A DNA stretch of 64,000 nt. Origin: Riptortus pedestris (lineage: Eukaryota > Arthropoda > Insecta > Hemiptera > Alydidae). Each line of letters starts with the position of its first letter. Positions within the stretch are counted from its first letter, which is position 1. A program made the position numbers and the translations under genes. The notes under the pieces were generated by a model. It was given only the letters and a program-made list of their open reading frames with translations, did not search any database and was not told the origin of the DNA. The DNA lies in assembly GCA_019009955.1 (NCBI GenBank), contig CM032229.1, positions 79,487,001 to 79,551,000 of the forward strand, written 5' to 3'. Shown in pieces: positions 23,111 to 35,100 of this stretch.

Positions 23111-23654
23111 CTATTTTATCTAAGATGAATTTTAGCCGGCTGCTTTTAGTGTATTATGAAATTATCCCCAACTACTCCGCGTATATTCCCTGTGTTAATT
23201 TTTTTTTTTTTTTTGAGTGAATTTTCATCAATGATATTGAAGAACAGCATTGTTTATTTAGTCAGAGGATGTCTGCTGGTCTATGTTCCCATGGAGTTCA
23301 TTCAGAACTCTTAATGGAGTGGGCTCTGGGATATTAATATATTGTTTTTACTCGTCTGACGTTTCAATTTAATTGATGTCATGGACCAATACATGACCTG
23401 ATCCATTGATTATTGTTTGTACTTTTAAATCGAATGGCAATCTTGGGTTCCTCCTATGATCAATACATTTATCTAAGTTACGAAATTGTTCACGAGAATT
23501 ATATTTAAAACCAACGTTTAAATGCTTAAGGTTAATTGTGATCGTGTAGAACACACAAGGCTTGTGGAGTGGTGGAGCATAAAGATTTTATTCTATCTTT
23601 TATTTTCAGAAAAATATGAAATGTGTCGCACACATGACGATAAAAATTTTCTGC

Positions 23655-23755
23655 AATTATAATTACGTTTATGTGTGCGCGCGCGCGCGTGTGTGCGTAT
23701 AGACAGACAGACAGACACACACACACACATACTCACACACACGCACACGATACAT
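23655..23755. repeat. GT/GC, GACA and CA simple-repeat cluster
   Basis: Alternating purine-pyrimidine runs: (CG)n flanked by GT repeats near 23675-23696, AGAC repeats near 23700-23715, and (CA)n near 23715-23750. Such runs can adopt Z-DNA, but nothing shows a function here. Confidence 0.85.
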
Positions 23756-23848
23756 GTATATCTACATGCCTATCTAACTTGTAACATGTTGTTACAAAAT
23801 AGGAAATACCAAAAGTAAATTACATGGATGAAATGCGCCTTGAAAGTC

Positions 23849-23972
23849 CTTTTTAGCAGATTTCCCTTTAGGGAAATCAGCTATTGAGGTTGTACTCATG
23901 ACGCGATTTTCGAAATTTTTCTTCAAATGTCCATCGATCCTACCCAGGAGATGACGAAAATGAGGTCCGTTC

Positions 23973-24022
<50 letters not shown>

Positions 24023-24487
24023 GTTACCGCTCTAGCGGTCGCAATTTTTGTTTGATCGTTACCAAACTTCATATTTAATCGTTTTATATAAAAAGAAAGA
24101 TCAAGTTCGTTAATGGCTGAAATCGGACCAGTGGGAGGTGGGGTTTAGAGGGGGGGATTTTTGAAAATTCGAAATATCTCCATTAATATACCGAAAAATT
24201 GTATAGAATCAATCTTATTGCAAATTAAATTTACTATAAATATTGTTCTATACATTTATTCTGTATCTTGAATATTAACCGAGATATTTGCATTTGTATT
24301 GTGTGTGCGGCCGACAGGAGTGGGCTATGCGAGAGCTCTGGCGGCCGTTGCCGTAACTATTCGTCCCTCGTGTATAGGTTTAGAGATTCCTCACTACTGC
24401 CGTTGTTATTAGGCAGATTTCTCTATTGTAATACTTCGCGTGGGAAATCTGCTTAGTTTACGCAGCCCCTGCGTGACGGACTTTTTT
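23849..24487 (+). repeat. Full-length-looking copy of the (TA)n palindrome-ended repeat
   Basis: Order of parts: A end TTTTTAGCAGATTTCCC with the palindrome (TTTAGGGAAATC), GACGCGATTTTCG, CATCGATCCTACCCAGGAG, GAGGTCCGTTCAAAA, (TA)n at 23978-24020, CTGTTACCGCTCTAGCGGTC, GGCTGAAATCGGACCAGTGG, CGAAATATCTCC, AACCGAGATATTTGCATTTG, then the B end GTGGGAAATCTGCTTAGTTT followed by ACGCAGCCCCTGCGTGACGG. About 640 bp, no coding capacity. Confidence 0.85.
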
Positions 24488-25020
24488 CTAATTGCACTAA
24501 AAACAAATTTTAAGTTTAAAACACTTGATGAGTATATTTCTCTTTAGGGTGTATTTCTTCTTCCAAATAAACATTAGAGTCCTGGAAAACACTGTTACAC
24601 ACATCCTACTTCTTTATGTGACTTGATGATGTACTGATTTTCAACCGATCTATACGACTCACGAGTCGAATGTCATCTGGCACGTTTAGTTTAAAGTTAA
24701 AGAGGATTTTTGAAAATCGCGAAGTTTATGTTTAGCTGGAGAAGTGGTGTAAAATGGAGAAAGTCGAATGAAAATGTATTGTTATTAAATTTTCTGGTGT
24801 ATAGGGGAATTTAATTATTTAATGCAAAGATTATTTTGATGATCTTTTAGGAAATATGGACATTTTTGTTACTGCAAGATGTCATCTGATACAAATATGA
24901 CTTAAGTAGTTGCTTGTTCCGACGACGTTTGTTAAACGGACTTGTGCCGAAAGAAACTTGGCTTCACAGCCCTTACCGACGAGACTACATGACGTTTAGT
25001 TCACACGACTTGGACTTCCA

Positions 25021-25146
25021 TTTTTAGCAGATTTCCCTTGAGGGAAATCAGCTATTGAGGTTGTACTCATGGCGGAATTTTCGAATTTTTTTTTTTTCAA
25101 ATGTTCATCGATCCTACCTAGTAGATGACGAAAATGAGGTCCGTTC

Positions 25147-25218
<72 letters not shown>

Positions 25219-25616
25219 CTGCTACCGCTCTAGTGGTCGCAATTTTGGTTTAATCGTTACCAAACTCGATATTTAGTCGTTTTATGTAAAAAGAAAGATC
25301 AAGTTCGTTAACGGCTGAAATCGGAACAGTGGGAGGGGGGGGGGTTAGAGAGGAGGATTTTCGAAATATCTCCGTTACTATACGTCGCATCGAAAAATCG
25401 TACAGAATCAATCTTATTGCAAATTAAATTTACTATAAACATTGTTCCGAGACATTGCATTTTTATTAAATGTGGGTGGCTAACGGACAAGAGTGACTTT
25501 CCCGCCAAAAGCTAGTTCGGCCGTTTCCTTGACTGCTCGGCTCTCGTGAAATTTCTCTATTGTAAAACTTCACGTGGGAAATCTGCTTACTTTACGCAGC
25601 CCTTGCGTGACGGACT
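25021..25616 (+). repeat. Full-length-looking copy of the (TA)n palindrome-ended repeat
   Basis: Same layout as the copy at 23849-24487, with the palindrome TTTCCCTTGAGGGAAATC, a 63-bp (TA)n at 25152-25214, and the B end GTGGGAAATCTGCTTACTTT plus ACGCAGCCCTTGCGTGACGG. The segment before the B end differs from that of 23849-24487 (a TGTGGGTGGCTAACGGACAA variant), so the family has subtypes. Confidence 0.85.
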
Positions 25617-25929
25617 TTTGTGTCATAAACTGGGTGGTTGTCAACTTTGTCCTAGTAAGTACTTAGAGAGAAAGCTCACATGTAGCACACGCCTAGCTGA
25701 AGAGGCCCGAAATGTCGAAACATAGTTGCACAAACGTGGCATCACTGAAAATGGGATCGAAACTTAACTTTAAACTGTTATACACCGATTTGACTTGTTT
25801 CCGTTGGGGGGCTTTCGTAACTCGTTTTCGTGCTTCCGTCCTCATTCAGTGATGTTCAGTTTGGGTAACTGTGTTTCATCGGTGTATGATTTAGATATAT
25901 AGGCATGAAGAACATCTTAAAATGAAGGT

Positions 25930-26056
25930 TTTCAGCAGATTCCCCCTAAAATAAATCAGCTATTGATGTTGTACTCATGACGAGATTTTCGAAAAATTTC
26001 TTCAAATGTCAGGTTACATGATCCTACATAGTAGATGACGAAAATCAGGTCCGCTC

Positions 26057-26117
<61 letters not shown>

Positions 26118-27400
26118 ATGTGTGTGTGTGTATATATATTTGTCTGTTACCGCTCTTTTTTCTTATCGTTACAAAACTCGATACGTAATCATTTTCATGA
26201 AAGATAAGTTCATTACTGGCCGAAATCAGACCAGTGGGGGAGGGGGGGGTTATAGGAGGATAATTTTGAAAATTCGAAATATCTCCGTTATTATGAGTCG
26301 GATCGGAAAATTGTATAGAACCAATCATATTGCAAATTTAATTTCCTATAAATGTTCTCATGTACGTATCTTCCCTACCATGAATACTAACGGAGATATT
26401 AGGACTTTTTTGCTTTTCAGCCTTCAGTAACCCCCCCCCCCCCCCACTCCTACTCATGTCATATTAACAATAAGCTGCTGTATCATGAACCACTTTATTT
26501 ATGCTTAAATACCAATTATTGCTTTCAAGAGACCTTTATTATGCGAAATACATGCATTTTAATTGTGTGATGACGTCATCAATTAACTTTTTTTGTTCTT
26601 TACTAGAAAATTTTTATTTTATCTATACCGTAATTGATATTTAACAGTTTCATTCAACACTAAAGATTAGACTTTTCAGTCAAGACTAAAGATCAGTTCT
26701 GAGGGTTGAGAGTGAGTGGGATTCAAAAATTCAAAATATCTCTCTTATTATGAGTCCGATCGAAAACGTTTTTGGAACTGATCTTGTTAAAATATCGATG
26801 TTTATAGATTCAATCTTAATGCAAATTAAGTTAACTATAAATATTGTTATATTCATTTATTCTCTAACTTCAATATTAAACAAGATATTTGCATTTTTTA
26901 GTTTTCAGCCCTCAGCAAACCCCCACTTAACTCATGTTACATAAACAATACTCTGTTATATAATGAACCACTTGATTCGGAGCTTAAATTCCAAATATTG
27001 TCTTCAAGAGACCTTTACTATAAGAGATACATGCAAATATGTTCTGGTTACGCCCTTCTTAAATTCTTGACTACTAAAATTTGACTGATAGAGATAAATA
27101 TTATTCTGATTCATAATAAGTTAAAGCACTAGATATAGTAAATAGTTTTCAATAAAATGAATATTTTATATTTTGATATACTTCATTAATTGTTTTTCTT
27201 TCTGGTGAGAGGTTGGCAGACCTGTTTGATTAAATTTCACACTTCCCGTCCGAAAAATATTAAAATTTATTGAGAGATTTCTTATAACCGTTTGTATTTA
27301 TTCACTTAATATTCACAGTGGTTTTGTTTTACTAGTATGTAAATTTATCTATTGTTAAACTTCAAGATAGAAATCTGCTTAGATTACGTAGCTTACTGAG
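25930..27400 (+). repeat. Long or nested variant of the (TA)n repeat
   Basis: A end at 25932 (CAGCAGATTCCCCCTAAAAT), (TA)n at 26062-26113, interior to 26450. The interior blocks then appear a second time (ATTCAAAAATTCAAAATATC at 26718, TTTTTAGTTTTCAGCCCTCA at 26893), and a degraded B end follows at 27355-27400 (TAGAAATCTGCTTAGATTAC). Two copies are probably merged. Confidence 0.65.
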
Positions 27401-27479
27401 GGTAGTGGTAGATGTACTCATACCTTAACCCGCATGGCCACGGATGTCTCTTCTCTAGGACTATTGTTGTATAAAATCA

Positions 27480-27812
27480 GATTTCCTACTACATTGTTTA
27501 TGTAATATCTTTCAATCCAGATGTAAAAATGGAGATATTTTGAATTTACTCCTTCTCTAATACCCTCCCTCCCTCTCCTCCAATTATTCATCATATTTAT
27601 ACATTGTAGATTGGTGCTTCCTGCTGGCTTATTGCTAATTTGAAATGAGTAGGAGTGGGGTTTCCTGAATGGTTAAAACTAAAAAATGCAAATATCTCAG
27701 TTAATATTAGTGATAATGCCACTGCAGGTAAATTCTCTTTAATCATAACTTTGAGAATTTTTGTAACCTTTAGCGGGGTAATTAACAATCTGGGAAAATT
27801 TATAAACCACTA
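27480..27812. repeat. (TA)n repeat family interior fragment
   Basis: ATGGAGATATTTTGAATTTA, the C-rich patch and GCAAATATCTCAGTTAATAT match interior blocks seen elsewhere. No ends are present. Confidence 0.5.
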
Positions 27813-28530
27813 GCTCAAATACCCGGCTTCGCTCGGGAATTCATTTGAGGCTGAATGGTGATGGTATATTTTTAGCAAGGCTTTATTTTGCACAATATTT
27901 TGACATTTACCCGTCCCAGTGTTTAGGGGTAACACCCGTCGTTTCTGGGGATTTGTTAATAATCAAATTAATTTTTTATGTAAGACTTCACTGTCCTGCA
28001 TATTGTCATATTTCCCGTTTCCTGTCCATTATGCATAGATTTGAATTATTAAGGGGCTATTTTTAATTTCAGGCCTCCCTTATAACCCCCACTCCTGCCC
28101 GACCCTAGAAATGTTAGTATGGTTTATTATAAGGAAGGCGTTAGTACTAATTCACATACCGAGTTTGGTTTAGTTCGGTTGAGTCTTTTGTGCCAAATAA
28201 AATTGTGGACTCCCGCTATAGTTTTTAGCGTATAACGCATTTATACTTCCATATACGGCAAAAGTGCATATAACAAAAGTTACTTTAAATTACAAAATAA
28301 ACAACTTTTGTTATGTGCATATTTGCTGAAAAAGCAATAGGAAACGAAATATCGCTATTTTTAATTTCAGGCCTCCCTTATAACCCCCACTCCTGTTTGT
28401 CCTAGAGAATATTAGTATAGCCTAAAGTCTAAGTTGGGCTAGTAGTAATATACATACCAAGTTTCATAAAATTTGGTTCAGCCGTTTATGCGTGAAAAGG
28501 TAACAAACAAACAAACAGACACCAAAGAAA
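27813..28530 (+). repeat. Insect non-LTR/SINE-type repeat with duplicated tail
   Basis: Starts ACCCGGCTTCGCTCGGGAAT (~27821), a motif common in arthropod RTE-like and SINE tails. The block GGCCTCCCTTATAACCCCCA occurs twice (28070 and 28368). The second is followed by CATACCAAGTTTCATAAAAT, TGGTTCAGCCGTTTATGCGT and GAAAAGGTAACAAACAAACA, the typical 3' tail. A short relative of that tail lies near 1029-1065. Confidence 0.6.
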
Positions 28531-28618
28531 CAAAATGCAGTTATGGTGTCTATGACATGTGACACGAAAAGTTATCGTGAAATTTCGCGAAAAAAATCAA
28601 TGTACAGACAGAGGTTAC

Positions 28619-28623
<5 letters not shown>

Positions 28624-28667
<44 letters not shown>

Positions 28668-28735
28668 TTACATTAGGATATATAAACACGCACATGTACA
28701 TATACATACATACATACATACATACATATACAGAC
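28624..28735. repeat. (TA)n and (CATA)n microsatellites
   Basis: TA run at 28624-28665, then a CATA tetranucleotide run around 28696-28727. The inverted A end of the (TA)n repeat (TGTCATCTCTTAGATAGGAT) begins shortly after, at 28762. Confidence 0.9.
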
Positions 28736-28759
28736 TCATGCATGCTCACACACACACTT

Positions 28760-28870
28760 TTGTCATCTCTTAGATAGGATCAATAGAAATTTGAAGAAAT
28801 TTAAAAAAAATCAAAATTAATTATGAGTACAATCCTGTAGCTGATTTCCAAGGACGAAAATCTCCTGAAT
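28760..28870 (-). repeat. Inverted A end of the (TA)n repeat, diverged
   Basis: TTGTCATCTCTTAGATAGGA, AATTTGAAGAAATTTAAAAA and TATGAGTACAATCCTGTAGC, then a degraded palindrome. Confidence 0.6.
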
Positions 28871-29006
28871 GCGAAAGATGAATTGACAAAGAGAGGACTC
28901 TAAGGGTCATAAGGGGCAATGGGTCAATTTTAAGTGTTGTACCAGTATGTAAAGTATTTCTAACTTACTCATTTTAACTATTTTATTTATTTTGTTTTAG
29001 TTCAAC

Positions 29007-29288
29007 ATGAATGGGCCATTACGGATATTAAGATCAGCTTCAAGACATTCTAATCTTTTAAAGCAATACAACAAACTTATAGTCAGAGCATTGGCCACCC
29101 AATCAGAAAATAATTTTCGAGCAATGAGATGTCTTATTGGAAGTCACCAGCAACAATTCATCAGAAAATATAGTGAATGGGCTCCAAACGTTGTCAAATC
29201 TCCTTTTCCTGACTTTGTCATCCCTAATGTATTATTCAGTGATTTCTTTTGGAGGAAAAACAAAAAATGGAATGAACTAACAGCAGTT
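29007..29288 (+). CDS. Acyl-CoA synthetase exon 1: presequence and N-terminus
   Basis: 94 codons in phase 0 up to the GTAAGT donor at 29289. The start [20 protein letters not shown] looks like an amphipathic mitochondrial leader. The body then gives [16 protein letters not shown], the usual opening of 4CL-like enzymes. The acceptor TTTTGTTTTAG ends at 29000. Confidence 0.88.
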
Positions 29289-32077
29289 GTAAGTCTTTTT
29301 TTAACCATATTCTATTGTTTCCTTAAAAAAAGAATAGAATTGAATATTAGTAGCCATATACACCACAGTAAACCTTATATTTCTAAGTTTTCACTAAAAA
29401 AAGAATAACAGTTTTTTTTTTTCTTTAAGTTTATATATTTTTAACCTTGATAAATGTTTCTATTAGAAACATAAGACTCCAACTCCTGCCTTGAAGCAAA
29501 AGTGCATTGATTAATGCTAATTTTTTTCAATATTCTTTGAAAGTTCATCCAATTGCAGGCTGGATGATATTCATGCATCTGATATATCATTTGGCATATG
29601 TAGATGATATTGTCTTTTTAGCAGGACCCTTTACATACATAGAAACATACATAGAATACATAGAATTTATGATGTCTGCTAAGGATCTTGACCCATTGAT
29701 TGAAGTTTGTATAAAAAAACAAAAAGGAAATTCCAATTCAGCTAATTGTTATCTCTTGCGCCTCTGAAAGTCTTAAAGGAAAACTTTGGAAAATCTTAAA
29801 TTTTATTTATAAAACAATGGTGATGGCAACTTCAGAATATAGTGGTGAAGCATGGGTTCCATCGGCATAAAGAAAAAAAGTTCCTGAGAATATTGGGGTT
29901 TGTTCTTATAAATGATTTAAGCCTACTCAATGACTGAGATTCAACAGAGAATGTCTGGTACTCTAGACAGATGTTGCTGCCTGTACATGAGAAGCTTGGG
30001 CCATATTAAATGAATTGTTATAGAAAATATTCTAGAATAATGTTTTATGGATGGTCGGACAGAGCCTCACTGTGGAAAAAACTTGATCCTGGTGGTTAGA
30101 TTATGGCTAAAGTCAGATGCTGAAGGAAATGCTTTGCCATTAGGGAGGATCCGTTAAAACTTCTAATGGAGGCTGGGGTTTTCAAAGAATAGTATCTTTC
30201 AGTGAGAGGATTGCTAATTTCATGTAGAGATCCTTGATACTCTATTGCGTTTTATATTTGATCATCAAGACCAAACCAGAAACATTTTCAATAATTGGTC
30301 TCTCTCTAAATCTATTATGGTATCTATGTTAGGCCTTCTATCTATTATTATATATATAGTTGAATTTGAAATTCACTCATGAAGCATTGAGCATATAGTA
30401 AGAAAATATTGAAGTAAAGATGTTTAATAGCCACACAGCAGATGAATGTAATATAATAATGGTTTTACTTAAAAATCATATTCAGTCTTTCTTTTCATTA
30501 TGCACAGCCCTATTCTGTAGTAGGAACTGTATATGTGGAGTAGTTTTACTAAAAATATCCATTCTTGAACTGCTGTTTTGAGTAATAAATTTGGTTATAT
30601 CAATAACCATATTTGTAATTTTCCATCAACTGTTTCGTTTGTTGTAAACAGTTCACAATACTATTGTATTAAACATTCTCACTAGTCAATATTACTGCAC
30701 AGTAATCATAACTATTATCTATTTTCTTAATTCGTTTATATGGCATAGTTATAAAATTATGATGACAGGTTTGCGGTATAACAGGGAGAGAGATCAAGTA
30801 TTCACAATTGAGGAGGCTCTGCCGAAGGATGGCTACTTCATTGTTGAAGGAAGGTTTGAAGCCTGGTGAAGTAGTTGCAATGGTTCTTCCAAACACACCT
30901 GAATTTCCTTCTGTCGTTTTGGGCATCATAGAAGCAGGCCTTGTTGTAACAACAATTAATCCTGCCTATACTGCTGGTGAGTTACTCTCCCACCTAGTGT
31001 ACTATGCTTAATTTTAGTAGACATTTTTTATTATGGTTAGGAAAAGTTTGTTTTTCTGTTAAAGCATTCAGGAAGATTTCATAAACTTATTTTGAATTAC
31101 TACTTTGTTATGGTTTTTAGATTTATTAAATATTTAATAATTTCTACATTGTTTTAAAAATTTATTTTATTTTTTAAAATTTTACAGAGGAAATTGCGTA
31201 TCAGCTGAAAGATTCATCCTCTGTTGCCATTGTAACTATCCCAGAAAAACTGGATGCTGTCCTCGAAGCGAAAAAGATTCTTAAAGAAGAAGGTGTAAAC
31301 ACTGCTGATAGATTACGAATAATATGCACCCCTGATGTAACAGGGAAAGATCATAATTTACCAGAAGGTATTGGATACTATTCGGATTTAGTTTCGGATG
31401 CTGTAGATGAATCTGCCCTTCCATCCCTCCAGAATCGAAGTAGAACACAGGATGACACTGTATTTATACCATATTCAAGTGGTACAACTGGAAAGCCAAA
31501 AGGAGTTTGCTTAACTCACAGGAATTTAATTGCTTCTGTTCTCAACATATCCATTGCTGGTGAAGTTCAAGAAGCTTCGAGTTAGTAAAGTTGTGTATTA
31601 TTTTTAACAGGTTGAGCTTTTTACTAACATTTTTCTTATTACTTACTACTTTTATTTCCACATTTGTTGATATATATATTTTTAGCCTTTAACTTATCAA
31701 TGTTCAATTTGTTGTACCATAGGTTATTGAGGGTACACTTTTTGGTACAGTTCAGATGATTGGAAATGTTTTCCTTAATATCCTTAAGAAATAACAGTGA
31801 TTGAACATAGAAACTTTGACATGATAAAATATTGAATGTCAGATTAACATTTAAATAAAATGAAACCTAAATAGTACCCTTAAGAGAGAGGCTGAGAAAA
31901 TAAAATTCCTGTATTAAATATGTTTGGTTGCATTTTTTAGCAGATTTCCCTTAATGGAAATCAGCTATTGAGGTCATACTCATGACGCGATTTTCGAAAA
32001 ATATCTTCAAATGTCCATCGATCCTACCCAGGAGATGACGAAAATGAGGTCCGTTCAAAACTATATATATAAATTTT

Positions 32078-32164
<87 letters not shown>

Positions 32165-35100
32165 CTGTTAACACTCAAGCGGTCGCAATTTTTGTTTAAT
32201 CATCACCAAAATCGGTATTTAATCGTTTCATGTAAAAAGGAAGATCAAGTTCGTCAACGGCTGAAATCGGACCAGCGGGAGGGGGGGGTTTAGAGGGGGG
32301 ATTTTCAAAAATTCGAAATATCTCCGTTATTATGCATCGGATCGAACAATTGTATAGAACCAATCTTATTGAAAATTAAATTTACTATAAATATTGTTCA
32401 ATACATTTATTCTGTATCTTGAATATTAACCGAGATATTTGCATTTGTATTCTGCGTGTGGTCACCAGTAGGCTATGTTCCGACTTTCCGCCGAGAGCTC
32501 TGGCGGCCGTTTCTATAAATATTCGTCCTTCGTGAATAGGTTTAGAGGTTAGGTTAACTGTTTTTTGGGGCTAGAAACTACTGGGTTATTACACCCTAAA
32601 TAATGTTTTAGGTTTAGAGGTTTCTTACTACTACAGTTGTTATTAGGCAGATTTCTCTATTGTAAAACTTCTCGTGGGAAATCTGCTTAGTTTACGCAGC
32701 CCCTGCGTGACGGACTTTTTTAGAGTTCATCATGTGTAAACTTGTAAATATAATCTTATTTCCTATTGAATATTCTTGATGGCTGCCATTGGATCTAACC
32801 TTTTATTGATATTGCTGTTGGAAATTTAGGGCAAATATATAAATTGCAACTGAAATTGCTGATTCAATTATTTAATTCATTCTTTATTAAACAAGTATTC
32901 AAAAATGATTAATTTATTATGAATATTTCGGTATTTTTCCTAAAGTTTGTACTATGGCTCACTCCTAAAAGGTAGCTTTAGGTGTGCCCATGCATGAAAA
33001 ATCAAGGTCAGTCAAACTAAATAAAATTATAATTTAAGAAATAAATTTATTTATTATCAATCATTTTTCTCATAGATTGAATTTGTAACTCTACATTCAA
33101 TAACAATTTTACACCTAATCCAACAACAATTGATATCAGACAAAAACCTTAAACCAGTATCCTGCAATTATACTTTAGATTAATTTTAAAATTAATAATT
33201 TGATAATTATTTTACTCAACTTGAATTTCTACTATTGTATTATTATTTATTAAAAAAAAGAAAAGAAAAAGCAGACAGGGGACTGCCGGTAGAAGTGAAA
33301 ACTCCTTTAGCTTTGATCTCTCAATTTTAGCATTGCTGAGAAATTTTTTTTACGAAGTCTTATTTTAAAAATATTTTTAGTTATTTATCAATAAGTAACA
33401 GTTATGTTCTATTTTACATGAAAAAATGAAATGACAAAAATAATAGTGATAAAAAAAAATAATGTACCACGAATTGTTTTATTTATCAATATAAAATACT
33501 ATACATAATTATTTCAGTTATTTTACATAAAAGAAGAAAATTACATTTCAGAATTATTGCAAATACTTTACAAAAATAAGTTAAGTACACTCAGAAAAAT
33601 CAATTTCTATCCATAATTTCAACAACTCTTGCACCATCATCACTGCCAGCATCATCACCAATTTCTAAAACTGATATAATCGGTTTATGGTAGCTAAAGT
33701 AGTATACAAACAGTTTTGATTCGAATTTATTTAAATATCGGAATTTATTTAAATATTCGAATTTATTTAAATATTCGAATTTATTTAAACTTCGGATTAA
33801 AATATCTATGAAAGTAAAAATGGTAGATATATAGTATCTGTGAACGAAATGATGGTGGTTTTGTCCTCTTTAAAATGGTATGCGAACGAAAACTCTAGCT
33901 AATTTGGTTCAGGAGTTATGAAGAAAAGAAGCTCCTTTAGCTTTGAGTTGAGTACTAGCGGTGGCGGTGGCGGTGTCGCGATTTCATACTTTTTCCCTCT
34001 CCCGCAAATGCTTTCTTACGGGGTGCACAACGTGCCTAAAGAAGTTTTCACTTCAATTGTAAATAAACTATCAAATGATAAGATTATAAAATACCTTATG
34101 ATTTTATTTCTAAACCTTAGTACTAGCGGTGGCGGTGGCGGTGTCACGATTTCATACTTTTTTCCTCTCCCGCAAATGCTTCCTTACGGGGTGCACAACG
34201 TGCCTAAAGAAGTTTTCACTTCAAAAATCGACGTTTTATTAATGAGACTGCATAAATACATTCCCATTAAGCCCAAAAGTCATATTCCTCTTCCGCGCAA
34301 AATCAGAAACAAGAAGGCAGTTATTAATGTAAAAAACGAGGATTATTGTCTTAAATGAGCAATACTGTCTAAATACGTTTCGAATCGTCATCCCGAATGC
34401 GTTAGTGAATGCAAACAAGTAAATGTTCCAATTTCCTTTGAAAACTTAAATTTTCCAGTCACGTTAAAAGACATAATTTTATTCGAAAAACAAAACAAAA
34501 ACGTTTCGGTTAACGATTTTGTTAGAATATCTAAACAAAAATGTGTGTTTTCTACGTCTTATACTCCAAATTGGTCTGCGGAGATTTTTAAAGTAACCAG
34601 AATTCAGGACACACTTCCTCATGCATACCTGTTGAAGGATATGAACGGACGATCTATCAAAGACGATAATACGGGTATTCAAGTTAATCATCATATGTAT
34701 ATAAAGCTGCTAATTTCTTATTTATGTCATGATGTCTATTTGATACTATACAACATATACACGTATCAGGACCTTCGTGTGGACAGGATCACTCCAAATA
34801 CAGCTAATGTAATGTCCATTTTTTCGAAAGTCAGATTTTATAACTCTTGTGTAATACATTAGTCTATCTATTTCTGTTTTAATTTCTGTAAATGCTTTCG
34901 CATTCGGATCTGACAGTGTCACCTTCGAGTATTCTTTTATAAAACGTCTGTACAGAGGATTTTTTATAAGCTTATGTACAATATTTCAACTTCTGCGTTT
35001 TAAGCTCCCTCAGCAACAATACAATGTCGAGACCGTGACTGCACCCCGGTTTTTAGTTGAAGACATTTCATTCTCCGTATTTGAGTGATGTAACATTATA

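Noticed and set aside
25660..25760. Possible Penelope-like 3' region (CTGAAGAGGCCCGAAATGTC)
   Set aside because: The phrase recalls retroelement untranslated regions, but no coding sequence or second copy supports it.
33918..34358. 146-codon frame with Gly-rich repeats
   Set aside because: The frame is produced by two 106-bp DNA repeat units plus virus-like sequence, and the repeated part has no known protein match. It was treated as repeats and a pseudogene, not a gene.
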